DNA of 64,000 nucleotides from Alphaproteobacteria bacterium (GTDB taxonomy: Bacteria > Pseudomonadota > Alphaproteobacteria > Caulobacterales > Maricaulaceae), in NCBI GenBank assembly GCA_024742735.1, contig JANSXV010000001.1:744001-808000 (forward strand), written 5' to 3'. The translations under genes and the position numbers were made by a program. The notes beneath the pieces were generated by a model. That model was not told the DNA's origin, searched no databases, and saw only the letters and a list, made by a program, of their open reading frames with translations. Positions 52,701 through 62,474 of this stretch are shown here, piece by piece (position 1 is the first letter of the stretch; the number at the start of each line of letters is the position of its first letter).

Positions 52701-53468
52701 TTACTGAGCGTCCGGCCCAGGCAGCGGGGCCACGAAGACTTCCGGGGTGGTCACTTCGTTGGCGATGCGGAACGCACGGTCAACGTCAGCGGCCATGGAG
52801 CCCGGCACGGGGCGCCAGTCCGGATTGTCCTTGGTGCGAATTTCAAGAGCGCCGTCGACTTCGCGAATGATGGCCACGCGGCCGATCTGAAGGACGCGGG
52901 CGGGCTGGGGCACGCCGTCGACCTCGACCTCTTCCTCATAGGCGGTCAGCGACCGGCCATAGGAGGCTTCAATCTCATACGCATTCAGCAGGACGCGATA
53001 ACGTTCCGCCGGCGAGACCTGCGCGTCGCCCAGGGCCTCGCGGATCCGGTCAAGGCGCGCAGTGCGCTCTTCCATCCGGAACTCCAGGTCCTGCGCCACG
53101 AAGTCTTCCAGCGCGGTGAACATCTCCAGCAGCATCGGCGTCAGATCACGCTCGATGTTACCGACCCGCTCGAGCTGGGCCTGAAGACCAGCCAGCTCGT
53201 TTTCCTGCGAACGCAGGAACACCCGCTGCTGCTCGAGAAACACCCGCTGGGATTCGATCTGCTCGCTCAGCGCCAGATACTCGCGCTCTGCGTTGTCAGC
53301 CTGGTCCGCCAGGTTGTCGATCTGGGCCTGCGCCTGCGCGCCCGCCTGGGTGGACTGGCGCGCCACCTGGAGCGCCTGGTCGAGCTGAGCCTGAGCGCCC
53401 CCCGCCGCAACCAGCGCAGCAGCGCCGGCGAGCAGCGATGTGCGGATAGCCTTCATCGTCTTGGACAT
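52701..53468 (-). CDS. DUF3450 periplasmic coiled-coil protein
   Basis: 255 residues. Signal peptide (SLLAGAAALVAAGGAQAQ), then a coiled coil and a beta-rich C-terminal part (RVLQIGRVAIIREVDGALEI). DUF3450 genes start TonB2-like operons and are thought to work with TtpC. First gene of this seven-gene minus-strand operon. Confidence 0.88.
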   Translation of the reverse strand: MSKTMKAIRTSLLAGAAALVAAGGAQAQLDQALQVARQSTQAGAQAQAQIDNLADQADNAEREYLALSEQIESQRVFLEQQRVFLRSQENELAGLQAQLERVGNIERDLTPMLLEMFTALEDFVAQDLEFRMEERTARLDRIREALGDAQVSPAERYRVLLNAYEIEASYGRSLTAYEEEVEVDGVPQPARVLQIGRVAIIREVDGALEIRTKDNPDWRPVPGSMAADVDRAFRIANEVTTPEVFVAPLPGPDAQ

Positions 53469-53989
53469 ATGTTCGCCTCACAGTAGCCGGCGCGAACCGT
53501 CATGGTCCGCGCGCTTCCGGTTCCCTCGCTGTGTCGGTGCGCCTGGCGCCCAACGGACGCTTCGGCCCCCCAAACAAATAAAACGCGGCGCACCGCGCTC
53601 CGACGCCCTTCTCAGAACGCCGGACAAAAAGAAATTCGAGGGAAATTCTGGTTTTAAGTCTTCCCCTCGGTCATGCGGCGTAGACCACCGTCTCTTTCGT
53701 TTGGATGAACGCTAGCACCCGATTTGCAGCGCAATCAACCGCGCAAACACGCCGGAAGGCGCCACAGCTTGGTTAACGGCGATTAATTTCCTGAAGTGCG
53801 GTGATCAAGTGACACCAGCGGCTTGTCGTCGAAAGCCCTGATTTCACGGGCCGAGCGCGCCAGGTTTCCAGGATCATAGTCGTCCGCTGACGGCGCATCG
53901 CAGTCCTGCAAATAATTTTCAGCAGCGCGATGTTGCAGCAAGCCGGATGCGCCATGCTGCACGGTGATGTGCATCTTCACAGGAAGGAT
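53469..53989. other. Long gene-free region upstream of the TonB operon
   Basis: 521 bp with no convincing gene. It should hold the operon promoter. An AT-rich tract near 53640 (GAAATTCTGGTTTTAAG) and TTAA-N6-TTAA at 53773-53786 are visible; the latter is one base short of the CtrA spacing. I see no recognisable riboswitch or Fur-type box. Confidence 0.5.
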
Positions 53990-54064
<75 letters not shown>

Positions 54065-54227
54065 GCAGGGCCAGTGAGACCGGCCACGGGGCGGGCTAGA
54101 TAGCCCGGCTTCGCGGCCAATGCAACGGCCTGCACTGCAGCTCCGCCGAGCTGCGATTCAGGGCCTCGACAGCGGCCCGCACCGATTGCCAAGCCTGAGG
54201 GCATTGTCTATAAGCCGCGCCTCGGTT

Positions 54228-54304
54228 CGGAGTATAGCTCAGCCTGGTAGAGCACCGTCTTCGGGAGGCGGGGGTCGTAGGTTCAAATCCTGCTACTCCG
54301 ACCA
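54228..54304 (+). tRNA. tRNA-Pro(CGG)
   Basis: Acceptor CGGAGTA/TACTCCG, D-arm GCTC...GAGC, anticodon stem CCGTC/GGCGG with loop TTCGGGA giving anticodon CGG, T-arm GGTTCAAATCC, CCA encoded. The 163 bp between the two tRNAs hold no gene. Confidence 0.96.
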
Positions 54305-54482
54305 GTATTCCCGCTCCCTGATCATCAAGCCGCTCCGCCCCTGCTTGGGCGCTCACCGTTGCACAGCGTCGCTTTCTGGCAACGCCTGATCCGGGATCGG
54401 CAAAGCAGCGCATCGCCCCCTGTCCAGTTTGCTCGCAGTGCGGCTAAGGTGCCGGCGCAGGTGGACGGGAGGGGGCCCGAAC

Positions 54483-55886
54483 ATGCGTGAATTCTGGTTC
54501 GGCGTATTTGGATCGATCCTCGGCATGCTTGTCGGGAGCGCGATGATCGTTGTGCTCGCCCTGTTCGCGTTCGGCGCGCTGGTTACGCCGGCCCTGCAGG
54601 CGACCGGAGCCGCAGAGTCGTCTTTGGACGCCCTGGGCGGCAATCTGATCGAAATCGATATGCGCGACTCAGAGACGGCGCCGCGGACGATCGACATTCT
54701 TGAAGCGCTTTACCGCGCCCAATCCGATCCTGCGATCACCGGCGCGATCCTGCTTGTCGGAGGCGATAAGCCGCTGCCGCTGGCTCATGGTGAGTCTGTG
54801 TCGCGAGCGCTCGACAGGCTGTCGCGCGCCGGAAAGCCGGTCACGGCCTTCCTGCAGGACGCCGGAACTTCAGGTCTTTCCAACTACATTGCCGCGAGCC
54901 GAGCAGACGAGATCTGGGCTTCGCCTCTGGCGATCATACAGCCAGGCGCCGCCGGAGAGCTTGACCGGTTCCTTGCGCCCCAGACTGGAGATCGCATTCT
55001 GGGGATGATCGCCAACGCGCGCGGCCTTTCTCAGGACAGGGTGGCTGCGCAGCTTCAATCCGGCGCATTTGATTCGGCGGCCGCGCTTGACGGCGGGCTG
55101 ATTGATCAGCTGGGATCTTCTTTGGCCGCGCGCGCCGCGAGACTCCAGTCGGGGCCAGAAGACGAAGCGCTAGCGGTCGTGTCGGCGCAAGCCTACCTTC
55201 GCAGCCGCAACGCCCCTCGCCCTCCACGCGCCGCCTTCGCCCTCATCAGCATCGATGGTCCTTTGACCGCCGCCGCAGCGTCCCGCACGGCGACCGAAAT
55301 CGACGGCGCTCTGCGTGACGATCAGGTCCGAGCAATCGTGCTTCATGTCGATTCGCAGTCAGGCTCTGCGCCGGCCGCCTTCGAAGTCGCGGATGCGATC
55401 ATGCGGGCCCAGGCCGCCGGCAAGCCGGTGGTCGCCCTCGCCGGCGCTGCGGCGACCGGCGCCGCCTATTACGCGCTGTCTCCCGCCGATCAGATCATCA
55501 CGCCTTCGTTGGCGGCGCTCGTCGGTCTGGGAGCAAGCGAGTCCCGTCTGCCTGCAAGTCTTAGCCCCACCTCGCAGCCCCCAGCCGATTCCGCAGCGGT
55601 CATTGATCGCGCCCACTACGCGGTGATGCTCGAGCAGGTGGCCGACGCCCGTGACCTGCCTCTGGCGCGCGTGGCTGCGCTCGGGCGCGGTCAGATCTGG
55701 TCCGGCGCGGACGCAGTTTCCTACGGCCTTGCCGACCTTGAAGGCGGGCTTGATGAAGCGGTGACAGCTGCGCGCAGTCTCTCGGGTCTTGCGATGGACG
55801 AACCTGTCGGCCTGATCCGCAAACCAGAACGGTCCAGCACAGCCGATGTTATTGATCAGCTCATCCAGCGCCTCGCCGGGCGTTAA
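54483..55886 (+). CDS. SppA-like (S49) protein, probably inactive
   Basis: 467 residues. N-terminal TM helix (VGSAMIVVLALFAFGALV) and two S49/crotonase-like repeats. The second keeps the shape ALISIDGPL...VRAIVLHVDS, but where active SppA has an INSPGGS/ASGGYY pair this protein reads HVDSQSGSAPAAF and AATGAAYYAL, replacing the Ser nucleophile region by Thr. The Lys of the first repeat is also not recognisable (GLSNYIAASRADEIW). A non-catalytic relative of signal peptide peptidase seems likely. GGGAGGGGG precedes the ATG. Its stop overlaps the convergent DUF3667 gene by 4 nt. Confidence 0.75.
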   Translation: MREFWFGVFGSILGMLVGSAMIVVLALFAFGALVTPALQATGAAESSLDALGGNLIEIDMRDSETAPRTIDILEALYRAQSDPAITGAILLVGGDKPLPLAHGESVSRALDRLSRAGKPVTAFLQDAGTSGLSNYIAASRADEIWASPLAIIQPGAAGELDRFLAPQTGDRILGMIANARGLSQDRVAAQLQSGAFDSAAALDGGLIDQLGSSLAARAARLQSGPEDEALAVVSAQAYLRSRNAPRPPRAAFALISIDGPLTAAAASRTATEIDGALRDDQVRAIVLHVDSQSGSAPAAFEVADAIMRAQAAGKPVVALAGAAATGAAYYALSPADQIITPSLAALVGLGASESRLPASLSPTSQPPADSAAVIDRAHYAVMLEQVADARDLPLARVAALGRGQIWSGADAVSYGLADLEGGLDEAVTAARSLSGLAMDEPVGLIRKPERSSTADVIDQLIQRLAGR

Positions 55887-57196
55887 CCGGCCAGCGCGCC
55901 GAGCAGCAGCACGGCCAGGAAGCCGAAAAGCAGGACGATCAGATAGAGAAAATCCAGCGTCAGGGTTCGCAGACCGCTGGCGATGCGTCCGCGCTCGTAG
56001 ACCACGCGGTTGAGCCGGTAGAGATAGATGTTGGAGTAGACCAGCAGCGCCAGGAACGCCCATCCCGACCCGATCAGAAGCCCTGCGCCCATGGCGAGAA
56101 ACAGCGCGGAGTGAAAGTGCATCGACACGATCAGGTGATCGTAGAAAAAGAAGCGCCGCCTCCAAGCATAGACCAGACTGAGAAGAAGCGCATAGATCGG
56201 CACCATGACGAACATGATGCGCGGCACCCAGTCGAGGGTCGCCTCCACCCAGCCGCCCGGATCCTCGCTGACCCCGGCGAAACGGTCTCCCAGAAACCGG
56301 CGGACTGAAAGTGGAAAGATCGAATCAGGCGGCGATTCACCGTAATCCTCCGGCGCAAAGAAGCGGCGGATCTGATCGGGCTCCCCGCCGGGCCCGATCA
56401 CGACGCTTCCAGACTGTCCGTCGCTGCGACCGGCGATGAACTGGACATGCGAGCTGGAATCGGCGCCGGAAACCTCCGCCCCTTGCGCCGGGCCGGCTGG
56501 CTGAGCTTCGCCTGCGTCCGCCCCAGCCGCCTCGCTCTGACCAGGCGGGGCGGCCTGAGAGGCCAGTTCATCGCTCGCCTGGTTTTCTCCAGATGCGATC
56601 ACGCCCATGCGCGCAAGGGATTCAAGCGCCTGAGCGGCCTCCTCTTCCGTCATGTCCCCGGCATCGACGGAGGCTTGCAGTTCAGCCTCCATGCGCTCGC
56701 GCAGCGCTGCACGGGTCGGACCCGCTTCACTCATGGCTTGGGACACGCCGGCGGCAGTTTCGGAGAAACCGTCCGAGGCCTGATCCAGGCCAGGAACAAG
56801 CAAGAAGAAGATGAGCGAGGCGATGATGTAGAGACGGAAAGGCGGCATGTAGCGCGCCCGCCTGCCTTTGAGATAATCGCGTGTGATCCGCCCTGGCCGG
56901 CCTAGCAGATTGGGGATGGTGCGGGCCACGCGTCCATCCAGGGCGAACAGTCCCTCAACGAGCTCACCGAGCAGCCCACGCGCCGGACGGTGGTACTCGT
57001 CGGCGAGCTGACCGCAATTGTGACAGACCGGCCCCTGAAGATGAGTAAAGCAGTTCGCACACACGCCGTCAGGCGCGTCCGGCGCCAGGGCGGCGGGACG
57101 GGACGCGCGCGCCTTCGCGCCGCGTCCCGGCTCAGCCGCCGTAGCGGCGGCATGCTCGGCGGCGGTCTGCGCGGCTTCGTCGAGCCCGTCCGTCAT
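55883..57196 (-). CDS. DUF3667 zinc-ribbon membrane protein
   Basis: 437 residues. An N-terminal zinc ribbon (CANCFTHLQGPVCHNCGQ) is followed by the conserved DUF3667 cytosolic segment (DYLKGRRARYMPPFRLYIIA), a first TM helix, a long low-complexity Ala/Gln/Ser stretch, and several C-terminal TM helices (IMFVMVPIYALLLSLVYAWR; the final ones before ALAG). GGGAGG precedes the ATG. Role unknown. Confidence 0.85.
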   Translation of the reverse strand: MTDGLDEAAQTAAEHAAATAAEPGRGAKARASRPAALAPDAPDGVCANCFTHLQGPVCHNCGQLADEYHRPARGLLGELVEGLFALDGRVARTIPNLLGRPGRITRDYLKGRRARYMPPFRLYIIASLIFFLLVPGLDQASDGFSETAAGVSQAMSEAGPTRAALRERMEAELQASVDAGDMTEEEAAQALESLARMGVIASGENQASDELASQAAPPGQSEAAGADAGEAQPAGPAQGAEVSGADSSSHVQFIAGRSDGQSGSVVIGPGGEPDQIRRFFAPEDYGESPPDSIFPLSVRRFLGDRFAGVSEDPGGWVEATLDWVPRIMFVMVPIYALLLSLVYAWRRRFFFYDHLIVSMHFHSALFLAMGAGLLIGSGWAFLALLVYSNIYLYRLNRVVYERGRIASGLRTLTLDFLYLIVLLFGFLAVLLLGALAG

Positions 57197-57222
57197 GCCG
57201 CCTCCCGCGCTCTGGCTGCGCC

Positions 57223-58845
57223 TTAGCCGTCCTGGCCTTCCTGATCAGCAAAGCACAGGAAGCGCGTGCGGTGGATGTGGACGATATTGTCCTCCCATCC
57301 GGTCACGCGCGGATTCACCAGCGCCTTGTTCACGTAATAGACGATCGGGATGTACGGCATCTCATCCAGCATGACCTGCTCGGCTTCGGCCATGAGCCGG
57401 CCGCGTTCGTCAGTGTCGAGCGTGGTATTCGCCTGAGCGATGAGCGCATCGTACTGTTCATTGGACCAGCGCGAATAGTTCATCGGCACCGAGTCGGTTT
57501 CGGCCAGGAAGAGGAAGTTGAAGGCGTCGTTATAATCGCCGATCCAGCCGCCATCGCCGAGCTGGTAATCGCCCGCACGCAGATTGGAATAATGGATCTG
57601 GGTCTCGATGCCGACGATCTCCGCGTCCACCCAGTCTGCGATCGCTTCCCAGTCCTGCTGGACCACCGGCGCCACACGCGGGTTATCCCCGGTGGTGCGG
57701 TGATTGTATTCGAAACTCAGAGGATTGTCGGGACCAAAGCCGGCCTCTTCAAGCAGCTCGCGCGCCCGCGCGCGGCGCTCCTCTATGGACTGATCGAACC
57801 AGGAAATGCGGGCGGTGTCAGGATAACCCGGAACACCCGGCGGCACGAATGAGTGCGCCGGGATCTGGCCGGCCCGCAGAATTTCTTCAGCGATGAACTC
57901 GCGGTCGATCGCCATGCCCAGCGCATTGCGCACGCGCGGATCGTCGAACGGTTCGATCGTCGTGTTGAACGAGAAATAGATGATCCCGAGATAGGGGTGC
58001 ACACGCACATAATCCGGGATTTCCTGCTGGAGGAAATCCAGGCTCTGGCCGGCGAAGTCGACGGTCAGGTCAAACTCGCCCGATCGCACCCGGCGTTCGG
58101 ACGCCTGGAGTTCGGTGGGATAGTAGAACACCTCATCGATGCAGACATTCTGGTCGTCCCAGAAATATTCGTTGCGCTCGACGTGAACGAAATCGTTCGC
58201 GCGCCACTGCACCAGCTTGTACGGCCCGTTGGTTTCGATGTTCGCCGGCTGAATCCAGGCGTCACCATGCTCCTCGACCACGTGCTGGGGAACCGGGAAG
58301 GTGGTGTAGTGGGTCAGGAGCTGAGGCAGGTAGGGCGCCGGAAACTCCAGCTCGATCTGCAGCGTACGCTCGTCCAGCGCGGTCACGCCGAGTTCTTCAG
58401 GCTGGAGTTCGCCTGCGTTGACGCCACGGGCGTTACGGATCGGGTAGAGGATCGAGGCGTAGTTCGCCAGGGTCGCCGGGGTCAGAATGCGCCGCAGGGC
58501 GAACTCGAAATCATAGGCGTCCACCGGCTCGCCGTCAGACCATTGCGCCTCGCGAAGGGTGAAGGTCCAGGTCAGGCCGTCCTCTGAGACCGAATATTCC
58601 GTGGCCATGCCCGGGATCGGTTCGCCGGCGGCGTTCTCGGTGAACAGGCCGATGAACATGTCGCCGATGATATTGTTTTCCCAGGTGCCCGACGCCTTGT
58701 GCGGGTCAAGCGAGAGCGGTTCGGCGTTGTTGCCGCGATGGAGCACCACCACGTCGCTGTCGGGCGCTTCGCCTCCGCAGGCTGCAAGCGTAAGCGCAGA
58801 AGCGCCGGCGGCGAGCGCGAGGGTGAAGGATCTAAAGCTTGTCAT
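57223..58845 (-). CDS. oppA: Oligopeptide ABC transporter, substrate-binding lipoprotein
   Basis: 540 residues from ATG 58845. Lipoprotein signal LTLAACGG, then the SBP_bac_5 fold with NAEPLSLDPHKASGTWENNI and VDAYDFEFALRRILTP. Binds peptides in the periplasm and delivers them to the OppBC permease encoded by the two minus-strand genes upstream (60493-62330). In between lie two plus-strand genes, so the transporter locus is split. An ATPase (OppD/F) is not in the window. Confidence 0.92.
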   Translation of the reverse strand: MTSFRSFTLALAAGASALTLAACGGEAPDSDVVVLHRGNNAEPLSLDPHKASGTWENNIIGDMFIGLFTENAAGEPIPGMATEYSVSEDGLTWTFTLREAQWSDGEPVDAYDFEFALRRILTPATLANYASILYPIRNARGVNAGELQPEELGVTALDERTLQIELEFPAPYLPQLLTHYTTFPVPQHVVEEHGDAWIQPANIETNGPYKLVQWRANDFVHVERNEYFWDDQNVCIDEVFYYPTELQASERRVRSGEFDLTVDFAGQSLDFLQQEIPDYVRVHPYLGIIYFSFNTTIEPFDDPRVRNALGMAIDREFIAEEILRAGQIPAHSFVPPGVPGYPDTARISWFDQSIEERRARARELLEEAGFGPDNPLSFEYNHRTTGDNPRVAPVVQQDWEAIADWVDAEIVGIETQIHYSNLRAGDYQLGDGGWIGDYNDAFNFLFLAETDSVPMNYSRWSNEQYDALIAQANTTLDTDERGRLMAEAEQVMLDEMPYIPIVYYVNKALVNPRVTGWEDNIVHIHRTRFLCFADQEGQDG

Positions 58846-59087
58846 ACGAGCAGGTTCCCCTAGAGACATGCGCCCCGCCGCTTCGGGGCGATTGGATGCG
58901 GTATGCGCAGTCCGGCGGGCCGGAAGCGCTGCGGATGGCCATTATGTGCAGCGGTCGATGAGTTCGTGATGAACACGCGCCGCCTTGACGTGACCTTAAT
59001 CTCCTAGAGAACTGGGTAGAGTTTCAAGCAAAACCCGACGCGTCGCCGCAGCGGGGATGCATCGCATGCAGATCAGGAGGTCCCTCC

Positions 59088-59744
59088 GTGACCCGCTTCA
59101 GCGCCTCCATAGCCGCCCTCGCCTTGTGTCTCCCCGGCGGAGCCCACGCCATGCAGCAGGCCGAAGACGATCCGCTATCCCCTGTTCTGGATTGCCGGGA
59201 GGTGCCAGGCGACGCAGAGCGGTTGGCCTGTTTCGATGACGCGACGGCCGCGCTGGCCGAACGACGCTCCGGCGGAGCGTTCGTGGTCGTGCGCCGCGAA
59301 CAGGTCGAGCAGGCTGAGCGGGAGGCGTTCGGGCTGCCGACCCCAAGCGTCGGCGGCCTCGCACGGTCTCTAGGCGCCTTGTTCACGAGCGAAAGCGAGC
59401 CCGGCGGACCACGCCATGACGCTGTCGACGCCGCCGAACCGGCCCGCGCGGGCGACGCTGAGGCGCAGGTCGCGGAAGCCTCTGGTGTCCGGGTTCTCGA
59501 GCGTGATGACGAAGGCGAAGCTGAAGTCGTAATCATGCAGATACGCCGCTTTGATGAGTATGGTTATCAGCGCGGCAGCTTTCACATGACCAATGGCCAG
59601 GTTTGGGAGATGACCGAGACCGAGCGCATGCGCATGCCGCGCAGCGGCGAGGCTGAGGCCCACATTCGCCGACTGCGCACCGGCGGTTATGTGCTTCGGA
59701 TCAATGGTCGTGGTGCGACGACGAATGTGCGCCGGGTGCGCTGA
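59088..59744 (+). CDS. Secreted paralogous protein, copy 1
   Basis: 218 residues with a signal peptide (RFSASIAALALCLPGGAHAM). A Cys pair (LDCREVPGDAERLACFDDAT) precedes FVVVRREQVEQAEREAFGLP, an acidic variable centre and a C-terminal NGQVWEMTE block. GTG start with AGGAGG upstream. Same length and same block order as the next gene: a tandem duplicate. Periplasmic, function unknown. Confidence 0.75.
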   Translation: MTRFSASIAALALCLPGGAHAMQQAEDDPLSPVLDCREVPGDAERLACFDDATAALAERRSGGAFVVVRREQVEQAEREAFGLPTPSVGGLARSLGALFTSESEPGGPRHDAVDAAEPARAGDAEAQVAEASGVRVLERDDEGEAEVVIMQIRRFDEYGYQRGSFHMTNGQVWEMTETERMRMPRSGEAEAHIRRLRTGGYVLRINGRGATTNVRRVR

Positions 59745-59799
59745 AGCCCGCCGCGCGGACGTGAACGCGCCGGCCGGAGCGAACGTGTTTGGAGGTAAG

Positions 59800-60456
59800 A
59801 TGATGTCCCGCTTTAAACTCGCCCTGGCGACGACCGCCGCGCTGACCTTCGCCCAGGCCGAAGCGCAGGACAGTAACGGTTCAGGCGAACCGCCCGTGGT
59901 CGACCGGCTCCTCGCCTGCCGCGCGATCGAGGCGAGCGCCGAACGCGCGGCCTGTCTGGATGCGGCTGTGGACGGCTTCGCGCAGGCGCTTGAGCGCGGG
60001 GATATCGCCATCATCGAACACCGCGCCGTGCGCGAGATCGAGCGAGACGGTTTCGGATTGTCCCTGCCGTCACTATCCGGTCTGCAAGGGCTGTTCAGCG
60101 CGCGCACTTCAACGCGGGATGGCGAAGGCTCCGGCGACGCCCCTCCGCCTCAAGCCGCGAGATCACAAGTGCTCTCGGATGGTGCGCTTGCGGCCTATGA
60201 CGACGAGGGTCGGCTGGAGCGCATCACCGACGCGCCGGTCGCCTCGGTGCGCGAGAGCCGCACCGGTGTCCTCGTGACCCTCGAGAACGGCCAGGTCTGG
60301 CGACAGACCGACGGGACCCGCTTCCAGATACGCCCGATCCGCTCCCACCACCTGGAGGCTGGCCTGACGGCGACCATCGAGCGGGGCCTGCTCGGTTCAT
60401 TCTTCATGGAGCTGAGCCATGATGGCCGGAGATTTCGGGCGGAGCGGGTGCGCTGA
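59800..60456 (+). CDS. Secreted paralogous protein, copy 2
   Basis: 218 residues with signal peptide (FKLALATTAALTFAQAEAQ). Shows LLACRAIEASAERAACLDAA, IIEHRAVREIERDGFGLSLP and LENGQVWRQTDGTRF, matching copy 1 block by block. GGAGG lies just before ATG 59800; ATG 59803 is also possible. The DxxxxCxxi(x)n-RLaC-D type N-terminus is common in alphaproteobacterial periplasmic proteins. Function unknown. Confidence 0.75.
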   Translation: MMSRFKLALATTAALTFAQAEAQDSNGSGEPPVVDRLLACRAIEASAERAACLDAAVDGFAQALERGDIAIIEHRAVREIERDGFGLSLPSLSGLQGLFSARTSTRDGEGSGDAPPPQAARSQVLSDGALAAYDDEGRLERITDAPVASVRESRTGVLVTLENGQVWRQTDGTRFQIRPIRSHHLEAGLTATIERGLLGSFFMELSHDGRRFRAERVR

Positions 60457-60492
60457 CAGACACCCCCCGGAGGCATCACGTCATGCGCGCCA

Positions 60493-61398
60493 CTAGCGAT
60501 CCTTGGGATCTATCGCGTCGCGCAGGCCGTCGCCGATGAAGTTGAAGCAGAACAGCGTCACCATCATGGTCAGCGCCGGGAAGTAGAGGGTCCACGGCGC
60601 CACCTCCATGTCGCGGGCTCCATTGGAGATCAGGTTGCCGAGCGACGTGAGCGGCTCCTGAACGCCCAACCCCAGGAAGGACAGGAAGCTTTCGGCCAGG
60701 ATCACGACCGGGATGGTGAGCGTCACGTAGACGACGACCGGGCCCAGCACGTTCGGCACGATATGGCGGCGAATGATCGAAAACTGGCTGACGCCGGCGG
60801 CCCGGGCGGCTTCGACGAACTCCATTCCCTTAAGCGAGATGGTCTGGCCGCGCACGATCCGCGCCATGGTCAGCCATTCCACGGCTCCGATCGCCACGAA
60901 AATCAGGATGATGTTGCGTCCGAACACGACCATCAAAATGATCACGAAGAAAATGAACGGCAGTGAGTAGAGCACGTCGACGATACGCATCATGAGCTGG
61001 TCCAGACGCCCGCCGACGAAGCCGGCGGTCGCGCCCCAGATCACGCCGATCGCCAGCGAAACCATGGTGGCGACCACGCCGACCATGAGGCTCATGCGCA
61101 GTCCGACCAGCGTACGTGCGAACAGATCGCGGCCCTGGGCGTCGGTTCCGAATATGTGAAGATGCTCGAAGGTCGGCGGCAGCTGAACCCGGTCGCGATA
61201 GATGTGGGAGCTGTCATGGATCCACAGAAGCGGGCCCAGGAAGGCCAGCACCACCAGCACTCCCAAAAGCACGAGGCTGAATACGGCCGCCTTGTTGCGC
61301 AGAAGGCGGCTCTGAGCATCTTCCCAGAGCGAGCGGCCCTTGACCGCCGCGCCCTCGAGCATGGCGCTCTTCTCAGCTGGCGTGGAGATCAGAGACAT
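60493..61398 (-). CDS. oppC: Oligopeptide ABC transporter permease OppC
   Basis: 301 residues. N-terminal TM (AAVFSLVLLGVLVVLAFLGP), then the BPD_transp_1 permease domain with the EAA-type loop EFVEAARAAGVSQFSIIRRHIVPN (given in part). Its start overlaps the oppB stop. With OppB it forms the inner-membrane channel for peptides. Confidence 0.95.
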   Translation of the reverse strand: MSLISTPAEKSAMLEGAAVKGRSLWEDAQSRLLRNKAAVFSLVLLGVLVVLAFLGPLLWIHDSSHIYRDRVQLPPTFEHLHIFGTDAQGRDLFARTLVGLRMSLMVGVVATMVSLAIGVIWGATAGFVGGRLDQLMMRIVDVLYSLPFIFFVIILMVVFGRNIILIFVAIGAVEWLTMARIVRGQTISLKGMEFVEAARAAGVSQFSIIRRHIVPNVLGPVVVYVTLTIPVVILAESFLSFLGLGVQEPLTSLGNLISNGARDMEVAPWTLYFPALTMMVTLFCFNFIGDGLRDAIDPKDR

Positions 61399-62330
61399 CA
61401 GTCGTACTTCACCTTCGGATTGAGCGCGGCATACAGCAGATCTGCGATCAGATTGAGCAGAATGATGAGGCTGGCGTAAAGGATCACCACGCCCATCACG
61501 ACCGTGTAGTCCCTCTGGAGCGCTGCGTTGACGAATTGCCGGCCGATCCCGGGCAGCGAGAAGACCTGCTCGATGACGATAGAGCCGGTCAGCAGCGCGG
61601 CCGACGCCGGGCCGAGATAGCTGACCAGCGGCAGGATCGCGCTCCGAAGCGCGTGTTTCACGATGACCGCCGGCGCTGACAAGCCCTTTGCGCGCGCGGT
61701 GCGGATATAGTTCGACCGGATCACCTCGATCATGGACGCCCGCATGAGACGAGAGATGATCGCGATCTGCGGCAAGGCCAGCGTGATGACCGGCAGGATC
61801 AGGCGGTCCGGCGTCATGCCTAGCCGGGGATCAAGCCCCCCTGAGGGCAACCAGCCAAGATAGATTCCAATGGTCAGCGCCAGAATCGGCCCGACCACGA
61901 AAGGAGGGATCACGATGCCGACCGTGGCGAAGGCGACCACGGCATAGTCGGAGGGATTATTCTGGCGCAGGGCCGCCACCGAGCCGAACACCGTCCCCAC
62001 CAGCACGGCCAGCGTCATGGATAAAAGGCCGATCGTGGCCGAGACCGGGAAGCCCTGACCGATAATGTCGGCCACATCCATGTCGCGGAATTTCAGCGAT
62101 GGCCCCAGATCGCCGCGCGCCAGCCCTGCCAGATAGTCCAGATACTGTTTCCAGATCGGCTGATCCATGCCGTAGGCGGCCAGAATATTCTGGCGGATCT
62201 CCTCCGGCATGGGGCGCTCCAGGTCGAACGGACCGCCCGGCGCAATGCGCATCATGAAAAACGCCACCGTGATGATCACGAGGATCGTCGGGATGGCGAC
62301 AAGGATGCGGCGAAGGACGTAACCGAGCAT
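61398..62330 (-). CDS. oppB: Oligopeptide ABC transporter permease OppB
   Basis: 310 residues with six TM helices (LRRILVAIPTILVIITVAFF first) and the permease EAA loop (YIRTARAKGLSAPAVIVKHA). The MRIAPGGPFDLERPMPEEI stretch is typical of OppB/DppB. One-base overlap with oppC shows coupled expression; oppA is transcribed in the same direction further on. Confidence 0.95.
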   Translation of the reverse strand: MLGYVLRRILVAIPTILVIITVAFFMMRIAPGGPFDLERPMPEEIRQNILAAYGMDQPIWKQYLDYLAGLARGDLGPSLKFRDMDVADIIGQGFPVSATIGLLSMTLAVLVGTVFGSVAALRQNNPSDYAVVAFATVGIVIPPFVVGPILALTIGIYLGWLPSGGLDPRLGMTPDRLILPVITLALPQIAIISRLMRASMIEVIRSNYIRTARAKGLSAPAVIVKHALRSAILPLVSYLGPASAALLTGSIVIEQVFSLPGIGRQFVNAALQRDYTVVMGVVILYASLIILLNLIADLLYAALNPKVKYD

Positions 62331-62474
62331 GGAGCAACGGACCAGCTGGAGGACAAACGGAAGGCGGGTTTGTGGGCGCTTAGCCGTTTTCGATCAAGAT
62401 TGGCCCGCAGTAGGCGCGATTAATGAAGAAGTCTCAAGTGTTTCCGCACACAGTGCGCACCGAGGGACGATGTG

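Noticed and set aside
53773-53786. CtrA box upstream of the TonB operon
   Set aside because: TTAA-N6-TTAA has one base too few between the half-sites.
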